Source of the DNA: Clostridia bacterium | GTDB lineage: Bacteria > Bacillota > Clostridia > Peptostreptococcales > Anaerovoracaceae | Assembly: GCA_024403005.1 (NCBI GenBank) | Contig: JAKSSQ010000123.1 | Span: 1-5,493 of the forward strand | Reading direction: 5' to 3' | DNA length: 5,493 nucleotides | In this document: in pieces, positions 1 to 5,171 of the stretch | Layout: each line of letters begins with the position of its first letter | Position numbering within the stretch: position 1 is the first letter of the stretch | Notes under the pieces: model-generated | Seen by the model: only the letters and a program-made list of their open reading frames with translations | What the model was told of the DNA's origin: nothing | Databases searched by the model: none | Translations under genes and position numbers: made by a program

Positions 1-152
1 CTGTCGAATTCGGTCATGGTTACGATTTCCGCAAGGTAATTGTCGATCATGCCCTTGTAAAGACCGTAGCCTAAACCTGTAATTATAAGAGAAGCGAAGA
101 ATGCTTTGTAGCTGGAATCTTCGCGGAAAATATCTTTGAGTTTCTGAATCAT
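1..152 (-). CDS. MFS transporter, N-terminal fragment (runs off the left edge)
   Basis: An open frame begins at an ATG (150-152) and continues to the window edge, giving 50 residues. They start MIQKLKDIFRED, a short charged cytoplasmic lead. A hydrophobic stretch at about residues 18-34 follows, the start of the first membrane helix, and then GLYKGMIDNYLAEI at 30-43. This pattern is one I associate with the N-terminus of a clostridial major facilitator superfamily subfamily; the substrate cannot be told. An AAAGG ribosome binding site lies about 9 bases before the ATG. The gene follows the terminator of the ior operon and is probably transcribed separately. The ATG is the first plausible start with a ribosome binding site. 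The family call rests on a short fragment and remembered similarity, so it is moderate only. Confidence 0.6.
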   Translation of the reverse strand, partial: MIQKLKDIFREDSSYKAFFASLIITGLGYGLYKGMIDNYLAEIVTMTEFD

Positions 153-179
153 TTAACGTGCCTTTCTTAATAACTGTCT

Positions 180-197
180 GCGGAATTTTTATTCCAC
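180..197 (-). other. Small leader hairpin before the MFS gene
   Basis: On the minus strand, GTGGAAT and ATTCCGC flank an AAAA loop, giving seven pairs as RNA including one G-U wobble. It lies between the candidate promoter and the ribosome binding site of the MFS gene, so it would sit in the 5' leader. No T-run follows it, so it is not a terminator. Any function is unknown and it may be chance. Confidence 0.2.
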
Positions 198-205
198 AAA
201 CAATT

Positions 206-235
206 ATTGTATACCATTAAGGCCGTTTTTTACAG
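206..235 (-). promoter_or_regulatory. Candidate promoter of the MFS gene
   Basis: On the minus strand a TACAAT box (206-211, five of six consensus bases) lies 18 bases downstream of a weak CTGTAA -35 box (230-235). The 11-bp palindrome ACAATTATTGT (200-210) overlaps the -10 box and could be a repressor site. The placement fits: just after the upstream operon's terminator and about 50 bases before the MFS start codon. The -35 match is poor, so this is a tentative call. Confidence 0.3.
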
Positions 236-244
236 TATTATGCA

Positions 245-275
245 TTAAAAAGACCGGCGCATATGCACCGGTCTT
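245..275 (-). terminator. Rho-independent terminator of the ior operon
   Basis: The arms AAGACCGG (250-257) and CCGGTCTT (268-275) are perfect complements. The ten bases between them can extend the stem through a wobble pair and the self-complementary GCATATGC. Read on the minus strand, the GC-rich stem is followed at once by TTTTT (247-251) and then AATG. It lies 21 bases beyond the stop codon of the flavoprotein gene and before the MFS promoter region, as expected for the end of the transcript. Confidence 0.85.
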
Positions 276-296
276 AATAAGCTTTGAGCTGGTTCT

Positions 297-785
297 TTAT
301 ACGTCGGCTTCACCCTTTGCGTTGGACTTGCCTACCATTTCTGTAACTGTAAGCTTGAATACAGCAGTTCTTGCAACTGTGGGCTTATTGTATTCGAAGT
401 TCTTTGTTTCTTCGTATCTTGCCATAATTACATCGTCGATAGCCTTCTGTCTTGCTTCGCCTTCCAGAAGTTCTGCCGTGAACTTGCCCATAACGGATTC
501 GTATCTCATGGTTACATCGTGGTCTTCGTAGAGGCATTCCATCTTAATGGGGTTGTCAATTAAGAAGGTTCCGCAGGGATTGTTCTTGAGCATTTCGAAC
601 TTTCTTCCTGCCATAGCGCCGTGAATGTATAAGCAAAGCTGTCCGCCTTCTGCAGTATATGCAAAGTTTACAGGTACTACATAGGGATAGTCGCCTGCAG
701 CGAGGCCGAGTCTTACGATATCGCACTTGTCTACGATTTCGATGATTCTGTTAAAATCTGTGATTTCGCGGTCTTTTCTTCTCAT
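297..785 (-). CDS. Pyridoxamine 5'-phosphate oxidase-family (NimA-like) flavoprotein
   Basis: The 162-residue product has the length and pattern of the small split-barrel FMN-binding proteins related to NimA. The N-terminus MRRKDREI is typical of the clostridial branch. LGLAAGDYPYVVPVNFAY (27-44) forms the first barrel strands. LYIHGAMAGRK (52-62) is the family's histidine-containing stretch, with H55 in the place of the conserved NimA histidine, followed by the Gly-Arg-Lys that usually contacts the flavin phosphate. Members bind FMN, haem or related cofactors, and most have no known substrate. Some Nim proteins reduce 5-nitroimidazoles, but sequence alone does not support a resistance role here. 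It is the last gene of the operon, 22 bases after the ACT gene, with an AAAGG ribosome binding site 7 bases before the ATG. The fold is clear; the substrate and the link to aryl-pyruvate metabolism are not. Confidence 0.88.
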   Translation of the reverse strand: MRRKDREITDFNRIIEIVDKCDIVRLGLAAGDYPYVVPVNFAYTAEGGQLCLYIHGAMAGRKFEMLKNNPCGTFLIDNPIKMECLYEDHDVTMRYESVMGKFTAELLEGEARQKAIDDVIMARYEETKNFEYNKPTVARTAVFKLTVTEMVGKSNAKGEADV

Positions 786-807
786 TGTTTTGCCTTTCTT
801 TAATGAA

Positions 808-1209
808 TTACAGAATTCTTGCAGCTTCGAGAGCCTTTTCTGCAGCTTCGTTATCGTTAACCTTAACTACGATTGTAGCCTTGCCTGCTTCTCTGGAGAA
901 GAAAGCATAGGAGTAAGCCAGGTTCATGCCTGCGCCTGCGATAGCTGTCAGGATTCTGTTGAGGCTGCCGGGCTTGTCGTCTACGCTTACTGCGAGAACG
1001 TCGTTCTGCTTTACTGTCCAGCCTGCTTCTGTCAGGATGAGAGCTGTCTTTTCGGGTTCGGGTACTACGATTCTTACGATACCGAAATCTGCAGCTTCTG
1101 CGATGGACATAGCCTGCATGTCGATATTGTTTTCAGCGAGAATATTAACTAATTCGGAAAGTCTTCCCATTTTGTTTTCAAGGAAAACAGAGATCTGCTT
1201 AATAATCAT
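808..1209 (-). CDS. Tandem ACT-domain protein, probable aromatic amino acid sensor
   Basis: The 133-residue protein consists of two ACT domains and no catalytic domain. ACT1 covers about residues 1-66, with the ligand-loop pattern ENKMGRLSELVNIL (11-24, G15). ACT2 covers about 71-133, with DDKPGSLNRILTAI (77-90, G81). ACT domains bind small ligands, most often amino acids, at dimer interfaces. Stand-alone tandem ACT proteins often lie beside phenylacetate-CoA ligase and ior genes, so a role in sensing aromatic amino acids or tuning PaaK/IorAB is a reasonable inference, not something the sequence proves. The gene starts 15 bases after paaK, and its strong AGGAGG ribosome binding site (1215-1220), 5 bases before the ATG, fills that gap. 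This fixes the start. It is cytosolic, with no signal peptide or membrane segment. Confidence 0.93.
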   Translation of the reverse strand: MIIKQISVFLENKMGRLSELVNILAENNIDMQAMSIAEAADFGIVRIVVPEPEKTALILTEAGWTVKQNDVLAVSVDDKPGSLNRILTAIAGAGMNLAYSYAFFSREAGKATIVVKVNDNEAAEKALEAARIL

Positions 1210-1224
1210 ATAAACCTCCTGATA

Positions 1225-2526
1225 TTAGTAGAGCTTACGCTTGTCGATAACACGAACAGCCTTGCCTTCACTTCTTGTGATGGACTTAGCGTCTACGAGA
1301 TGTACGTTAGCCTTGATGCCGAGCATGGACTTGAGTGCTTCGATCAGCTGCTTTTCCTTAGCTGTGATGTCTGCAACGGAGTCGGACATTGCGTCTGCGG
1401 GCATTTCTACGTTTACATCCAGAGTATCTGTGTTGTCTACGCGGTCAACGATAATCTGATAGTTGGGGGACATGCCGTTGTTGAGCAGTACTGTTTCGAT
1501 CTGAGAGGGGAATACGTTAACGCCTCTGATGATGAGCATGTCGTCGGATCTGCCCATGGGCTTGGACATTCTGATGTGTGTACGGCCGCAGGAGCAGGGT
1601 GTGTCGTTAAGAACGCAGATGTCTCTTGTTCTGTAACGGATGAGGGGGAATGCTTCCTTTGTGAGGGATGTGAATACGAGTTCACCCTTTTCACCGTGGG
1701 GAAGTACTTCGCCTGTGATGGGGTTGATGATTTCAGCGATGAAGTGGTCTTCGTTGATGTGCATGCCCTTCTGTTCTTCGCATTCGAAGGATACGCCGGG
1801 GCCGGACAGTTCTGTAAGTCCGTAAATGTCGTAAGCCTTGAGACCCAGCTTGTTCTGGATGTCCTGACGCATTTCTTCTGTCCATGCTTCAGCACCGAAG
1901 ATACCAGCCTTGAGCTTGAGCTTATCCTGCAGACCTGCTTCGATAGCGGATTCGCCGAGGTATGCAGCGTAGGAAGGTGTGCAGCAGAGGATTGTTGCTT
2001 CCAGGTCTGTCATGAACTGGAGCTGTCTCTGTGTATTACCGGAGGACATGGGCAGTGTAAGGCATCCAACTCTGTGGGAACCGCCGTTGAGTCCGGGGCC
2101 GCCTGTGAAGAGGCCGTAGCCGTAGCAAACCTGGCAAACGTCGTTTTCATCGCCGCCTGCAGCTACGATAGCACGTGCGCAGCAGTCTTCCCACAGATCG
2201 ATGTCCTTCTGTGTGTAGAATGCTACAACTCTTCTGCCTGTTGTACCGGATGTGGACTGGATTCTTACGCATTCGCTTAAAGGCTTGCACATAAGTCCGT
2301 ACGGATACTGGTCGCGAAGGTCGTCCTTAACTGTGAACGGCAGCTTAGCGAGGTCTTCTGTTGTCTTGATGTCTTCGGGCTTGATTCCCAGTTCATCCAT
2401 CTTGCCGCGGTAGAATTCGTTGTTGTCGTAAACGTACTTTACCTGCTTGGCAAGTCTTTCGTCCTGGAGCGCTTTGAGCTGCTCTCTGGGCATTGTTTCG
2501 ATTTCCGGCTGATAGTATCTTTTCAT
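1225..2526 (-). CDS. paaK: Phenylacetate-CoA ligase (AMP-forming arylacetate-CoA ligase)
   Basis: This 433-residue adenylate-forming enzyme has the usual PaaK length. It joins arylacetate, ATP and CoA into arylacetyl-CoA, AMP and PPi, and could run in reverse. Motifs appear in order: phosphate loop STSGTTGR (91-98), DIYGLTE (233-239), RYRTRD (297-302, D302 for the ribose), the hinge GRSDDMLIIRG (325-335), and the C-terminal SEGKA with the presumed catalytic lysine K422. C249, H256, C311 and C313 form a C-x6-H plus C-x-C set compatible with a structural zinc site (inferred). The phosphate loop ends in Arg98 where many PaaK proteins have Lys. The start is the ATG with AAAGGA about 9 bases upstream. 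The position between iorB and the ACT gene points to indoleacetate, phenylacetate or hydroxyphenylacetate as substrate. The family is sure; the exact aryl acid is not. Confidence 0.93.
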   Translation of the reverse strand: MKRYYQPEIETMPREQLKALQDERLAKQVKYVYDNNEFYRGKMDELGIKPEDIKTTEDLAKLPFTVKDDLRDQYPYGLMCKPLSECVRIQSTSGTTGRRVVAFYTQKDIDLWEDCCARAIVAAGGDENDVCQVCYGYGLFTGGPGLNGGSHRVGCLTLPMSSGNTQRQLQFMTDLEATILCCTPSYAAYLGESAIEAGLQDKLKLKAGIFGAEAWTEEMRQDIQNKLGLKAYDIYGLTELSGPGVSFECEEQKGMHINEDHFIAEIINPITGEVLPHGEKGELVFTSLTKEAFPLIRYRTRDICVLNDTPCSCGRTHIRMSKPMGRSDDMLIIRGVNVFPSQIETVLLNNGMSPNYQIIVDRVDNTDTLDVNVEMPADAMSDSVADITAKEKQLIEALKSMLGIKANVHLVDAKSITRSEGKAVRVIDKRKLY

Positions 2527-2552
2527 GTGTGAGTGATCCTTTCTCCTATTTT

Positions 2553-2570
2553 AACGCTGTGTGAGGCGTT
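2553..2570. other. Weak intercistronic hairpin between iorB and paaK
   Basis: AACGC (2553-2557) and GCGTT (2566-2570) flank an 8-base loop. This lies in the 57-bp gap between iorB and paaK, the only sizeable gap inside the operon. A T-run follows the stem only on the plus strand, where no gene needs terminating. On the minus strand A residues follow, so it should not stop operon transcription. It could be an mRNA processing or stability element, or chance, given only five base pairs. Confidence 0.2.
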
Positions 2571-2583
2571 TTTACCTTGTTGT

Positions 2584-3150
2584 CTATGCTCTGCCCAGTG
2601 CGAAAGCCTTGAGGTTGATGTCTACAACCTTCTGAGGTACGAGCTGCTTGATTGCTTCAATCCACTTTTCTTCGGGAATATCGAAGTACTTGGAAAGTCT
2701 ACCCATGAGCACAATGTTAACTGCCTTGGATGTGCCTGCCTGTTCTGCCAGGGAGAGGCAATCCATTGCGTCAACTTCTGCACCCTTTTCCTTCATCTTT
2801 TCGATGAGGTTTTCAGGATAGGACATTGCACCGATGATTACGGGCATGGGGTCAATCTGCTGAATATTAGTTACGATTCTGCCGCCCTTCTTAAGATATT
2901 CGAGATATCTTGCAGCTTCCAGCTGTTCGAAGGAAACGATGAAATCTGCGGAGCCCTTGTCGATAACGGGGGAGTAAACCTTTTCGCCGAAACGAACGTA
3001 AGTTACTACGCTGCCGCCTCTCTGGGACATGCCGTGAACTTCGGATACCTTTACGTCGTAGCCTTCCTGGAGAAGGAGGTGTCCGAGGAGTTTGCTTGCG
3101 AGCAGGGAACCCTGTCCGCCTACGCCGACGATCATTACATTCTTAGTCAT
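2584..3150 (-). CDS. iorB: Indolepyruvate:ferredoxin oxidoreductase, beta subunit
   Basis: The 188-residue protein matches the catalytic gamma-type domain of the 2-oxoacid:ferredoxin oxidoreductases. It shows the N-terminal GVGGQG loop (9-14), the hallmark SEVHGMSQRGG (36-46), and ADFIVSFEQLEAARYL (68-83). About 190 residues is usual for IorB. It pairs with IorA to convert aryl pyruvates and CoA to arylacetyl-CoA, CO2 and reduced ferredoxin in the cytosol. Only two bases separate it from the iorA stop. Its ribosome binding site GGGGAGG lies inside the last codons of iorA, 7 bases before the ATG, implying coupled translation and equal subunit supply. No missing motif or frameshift is seen. Confidence 0.95.
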   Translation of the reverse strand: MTKNVMIVGVGGQGSLLASKLLGHLLLQEGYDVKVSEVHGMSQRGGSVVTYVRFGEKVYSPVIDKGSADFIVSFEQLEAARYLEYLKKGGRIVTNIQQIDPMPVIIGAMSYPENLIEKMKEKGAEVDAMDCLSLAEQAGTSKAVNIVLMGRLSKYFDIPEEKWIEAIKQLVPQKVVDINLKAFALGRA

Positions 3151-3152
3151 TT

Positions 3153-4889
3153 TTATTCCTCCCCTGCCTTAAGTGCATCTAACTTGCACAGCTGCTGACA
3201 GACTCCGCAGCCTACGCAGAGTGTGGTGTCGATGGCAGCCTTGCCATTCTTCATGCTGATAGCCGGGCAGCCGATCTTCATGCAGGACTTGCAGCCTACG
3301 CACTTTGCGGAATCGGCGATGAGCGGCTTCTTGTGCTTTACTGTCTTAAGGAGTGCGCAGGGTCTGCGGGAGATGATTACAGAAGGTTCTTCTGCAGCCA
3401 GTTCTTCCTTGAGAACCTTGTCGCATGCAGCCAGATCGTAAGGATCTACAACTGCAACGCGGTTAATGCCCATTGCGTGGCAGAGAGCTTCCAGGTCGAT
3501 CTTTCCTGCGGGGTCACCCTTGATGTTGAAACCTGTTGTGGGGTTCTGCTGGTGGCCTGTCATGCCTGTAATGGAGTTGTCCAGGATGATGACTGTGGAG
3601 TTGCTCTGGTTATATGCGATGTTTGCAAGGCCTGTCATGCCGGAGTGCATGAAGGTGGAGTCGCCGATAACTGCAACTGTCTTGCCTTCGCTTTCTTTGC
3701 CCTGAGCCTTGTTGAAACCATGTGTAGCGCTGATGGAAGCGCCCATGCACAGGGTCATTTCGATGGAGTTAAGAGGAGCTACTGCGCCGAGAGTGTAGCA
3801 GCCGATATCGCCGAGAACTGTAGTCTTGTTCTTGGAGAGTGTGTAGAACATGCCTCTGTGGGGGCATCCTGCGCACATAACGGGAGGACGTACGGGAAGT
3901 GCTTCGTCCCGCTTTACGCATTCGGGGACGGGCATTCCCACCTCTTCAGCGATCATGTTCTGGGAGAATTCTCCGCAGATGGGGAATGCGTCCTTGCCTG
4001 TAACTTCCAGGCCCAGCTGCTTGCAGTGAGTTTCGATGATGGGGTCAAGTTCTTCTACAACTACCAGCTTTTCTACCTTGGAAGCGAAGTCCTTGATGAT
4101 ATCTGTGGGAAGCGGGTTGATGAGGCCGATCTTGAGGATGCTTGCCTTTTCACCGAATACTTCCTTAACATACATGTAGCTTGTGGAATCGCAGATGATA
4201 CCGATGGATGTATCGCCCATTTCTACCCTGTTGAAGGGGCAGTCGTTGCCGTATTCAGCAAGCTTCTTCATGCGTTCTTCTACGAAGGGGTGGCGCTTGA
4301 TAGCGTTGCCGGGCATCATTACGTACTTTGCGATGTTCTTTTCGTAGGGCTTTTCAGCGGGCATAACTCTTTCGCCCGGGTCTACTACGGACTGAGAGTG
4401 TGCAACTCTTGTGCACATCTTCATGATAACGGGTGTATCGTATTCTTCGGAAAGTTCGTAAGCCAGCTTTGCGAAGAGCAGTGCTTCTGCAGAATCGGAG
4501 GGTTCGATCATGGGAACCTTAGCTGCGATTGCGTGGTGGCGGGAATCCTGTTCGTTCTGAGAGGAATGCATGCCTGCATCGTCTGCAACGCAGATTACCA
4601 TACCGGCGTTAACGCCTGTGTAGGAGCATGTGTAGAGAGGGTCTGCTGCTACGTTGAGACCAACGTGCTTCATGCCGCAGAAGCTTCTCTTTCCTGCAAG
4701 GCAAGCGCCGAAAGCAGCTTCCATTGCAACTTTTTCGTTAGGTGCCCATTCGCTGTAGATTTCGTCGTACTTAGCGATTTCTTCCGTTACTTCTGTGCTC
4801 GGAGTTCCGGGATAGCTTGATACGAAACTGCAGCCGGCTTCATACAGACCTCTTGCGAAGGCCTGGTTTCCCAGCATTAACTGTTTCAT
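3153..4889 (-). CDS. iorA: Indolepyruvate:ferredoxin oxidoreductase, alpha subunit
   Basis: This 578-residue protein is the TPP- and iron-sulfur-binding subunit. The N-terminal pyrimidine-type domain carries SSYPGTPSTEV (24-34). A transketolase C-like region spans roughly 225-320. CAGCPHRG (339-346) is the family signature. The TPP/metal site is GDSTFMHSG (409-417) with LDNSITGMTGHQ (436-447). The GDS form is normal for IorA. The C-terminus is a two-cluster ferredoxin domain: C530, C533, C536, C541 followed by Pro (CX2CX2CX4CP), then C558, C561, C564, C568 (CX2CX2CX3C), enough for two 4Fe-4S clusters. Length and order are typical. With IorB it oxidatively decarboxylates aryl pyruvates, or carboxylates arylacetyl-CoA in reverse. 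It is the first gene of the operon. AAGGAG (4895-4900), 5 bases before the ATG, decides the start. Confidence 0.96.
   Translation of the reverse strand: MKQLMLGNQAFARGLYEAGCSFVSSYPGTPSTEVTEEIAKYDEIYSEWAPNEKVAMEAAFGACLAGKRSFCGMKHVGLNVAADPLYTCSYTGVNAGMVICVADDAGMHSSQNEQDSRHHAIAAKVPMIEPSDSAEALLFAKLAYELSEEYDTPVIMKMCTRVAHSQSVVDPGERVMPAEKPYEKNIAKYVMMPGNAIKRHPFVEERMKKLAEYGNDCPFNRVEMGDTSIGIICDSTSYMYVKEVFGEKASILKIGLINPLPTDIIKDFASKVEKLVVVEELDPIIETHCKQLGLEVTGKDAFPICGEFSQNMIAEEVGMPVPECVKRDEALPVRPPVMCAGCPHRGMFYTLSKNKTTVLGDIGCYTLGAVAPLNSIEMTLCMGASISATHGFNKAQGKESEGKTVAVIGDSTFMHSGMTGLANIAYNQSNSTVIILDNSITGMTGHQQNPTTGFNIKGDPAGKIDLEALCHAMGINRVAVVDPYDLAACDKVLKEELAAEEPSVIISRRPCALLKTVKHKKPLIADSAKCVGCKSCMKIGCPAISMKNGKAAIDTTLCVGCGVCQQLCKLDALKAGEE
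3158..3164 (-). promoter_or_regulatory. iorB ribosome binding site inside the iorA coding end
   Basis: GGGGAGG on the minus strand is formed by the last sense codons of iorA (Gly-Glu-Glu). It stands 7 bases before the iorB ATG, with the iorA TAA stop between them. Ribosomes finishing iorA would therefore be placed directly for iorB initiation, as expected for two subunits made one to one. Confidence 0.8.
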
Positions 4890-4918
4890 TTTGTCTCCTT
4901 AAAATAATTTGAATGTGG

Positions 4919-4946
4919 TTTATAGATAAATTTTTGTGTGAACCAA
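4919..4946 (-). promoter_or_regulatory. Candidate promoter of the ior operon
   Basis: On the minus strand TATAAA (4919-4924, five of six consensus bases) lies 16 bases downstream of TTGGTT (4941-4946, three of six). This sits in an AT-rich stretch about 30 bases before the iorA ATG. A second possible -10 box, TATACT (4975-4980), lies further upstream without a good -35 partner. If that one is used, transcription would start at or in the 17-bp palindrome at 4952-4968. The sequence does not allow a firm choice. Confidence 0.3.
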
Positions 4947-4951
4947 TTTCC

Positions 4952-4968
4952 TTGGGCTTTAAGCCCAA
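4952..4968. promoter_or_regulatory. 17-bp perfect palindrome upstream of iorA, possible operator
   Basis: TTGGGCTT and AAGCCCAA flank a single central base. It lies five bases upstream of the candidate -35 box and just downstream of the alternative TATACT box. Size and position suit the binding site of a dimeric regulator. No T-run follows on either strand, so it is not a terminator. It shares neither the CTTTAGC core nor the G-rich tail of the repeats further upstream. The regulator is unknown. Confidence 0.4.
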
Positions 4969-5004
4969 TAAAAGAGTATATTCCTTGTTAGTTTATCACT
5001 TTTG

Positions 5005-5023
5005 AACCCTGGAATAAAGGGTT
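5005..5023. repeat. Inverted repeat AACCCT/AGGGTT
   Basis: Six-base complementary arms (5005-5010 and 5018-5023) surround a 7-base loop. Counting from the iorA side after the isolated palindrome at 4952-4968, it is the first of a row of closely spaced hairpins that runs to the large palindrome. On its own it is weak evidence; it is listed because it belongs to an unusually dense run. Confidence 0.35.
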
Positions 5024-5026
5024 TCC

Positions 5027-5045
5027 GCGGATTTAATCCATCCGC
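5027..5045. repeat. Inverted repeat GCGGAT/ATCCGC
   Basis: Six-base arms (5027-5032 and 5040-5045) surround a 7-base loop. The same bases can fold instead as the 11-bp palindrome GGATTTAATCC (5029-5039). It begins three bases after the preceding hairpin. Confidence 0.35.
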
Positions 5046-5057
5046 TTTACCGCTTTA
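5042..5057 (+). repeat. Tandem 8-bp direct repeat (CCGCTTTA)2
   Basis: CCGCTTTA occurs twice head to tail (5042-5049 and 5050-5057). It joins the right arm of the preceding hairpin to the left arm of the CTTTAGC/GCTAAAG inverted repeat. It may be a slippage or target-duplication trace. Confidence 0.5.
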
Positions 5058-5114
5058 GCACGCTAAAGGGGGACGGGGGTGCTTTAGCACTTTAAAGCAC
5101 TAAAGGGGGACGGG
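5052..5114 (+). repeat. Two diverged copies of a hairpin unit with a G-rich tail
   Basis: Copy 1 (5052-5077) is GCTTTAGCAC, one base, then CTAAAGGGGGACGGG. Copy 2 (5081-5114) has the same two blocks separated by nine bases (TTTAAAGCA). Each copy forms a hairpin: CTTTAGC/GCTAAAG (5053-5059 with 5062-5068) in copy 1, and GTGCTTTA/TAAAGCAC (5079-5086 with 5093-5100) in copy 2. Both end in the same 15 bases, and the tail of copy 2 runs directly into the left arm of the 60-bp palindrome. This points to one repeat family duplicated in place. Confidence 0.75.
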
Positions 5115-5164
5115 TACACTTCATCGCTTTAGCGCGCTAAAGCGATGAAGTGTACCCGTCCCCC
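5105..5164. repeat. 60-bp perfect palindrome (30-bp arms, no spacer), REP/MITE-like
   Basis: The left arm (5105-5134) begins GGGGGACGGGTACACTTC and ends GCTTTAGCG. The right arm (5135-5164) is its exact reverse complement, with no central spacer and no mismatch. Symmetry breaks at both outer edges. It begins 8 bases after the stop of the YitT-family gene, so it may also act as a terminator-like or mRNA-protecting stem for that gene. On the minus strand only TTT follows the stem, so classical termination would be weak. GGGGACGG-ended palindromes of this style recur in clostridial intergenic regions, and some such repeats are linked to IS200-like/RAYT transposases. That link is from general knowledge; no transposase gene is in this window. 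Confidence 0.85.
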
Positions 5165-5171
5165 ACTAAAA

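Noticed and set aside
297..785. Nitroimidazole resistance gene (nim)
   Set aside because: The similarity is to the broad PNPOx/NimA-like superfamily. The operon context is metabolic and nothing in the sequence shows drug resistance.
1437..1895. 152-codon minus-strand frame inside paaK
   Set aside because: Out of frame within paaK. Ser/Thr/Pro-rich low-complexity translation. The paaK frame is intact on both sides, so it is not a frameshift remnant.
1300..2280. 326-codon plus-strand open frame opposite paaK
   Set aside because: Same reasoning: Cys-rich shadow of the paaK gene, with no domain.
2553..2570. Terminator between iorB and paaK
   Set aside because: Only five base pairs, and a T-run only on the plus strand, opposite to transcription. 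Kept as a weak hairpin only.
2533..3198. 221-codon plus-strand open frame opposite iorB
   Set aside because: Antisense to iorB across its full length. Cys/Leu-rich product without motifs.
3333..4820. Long open frame of 495 codons on the plus strand, opposite iorA
   Set aside because: It lies antisense to a clear iorA with all its motifs. Its translation is rich in Cys, Val, Ala and Ser with no recognisable domain, as expected from a strand shadow created by biased codon use.
5005..5164. CRISPR array
   Set aside because: The repeats differ in length and core, there are no regular unique spacers, and no cas genes are present.
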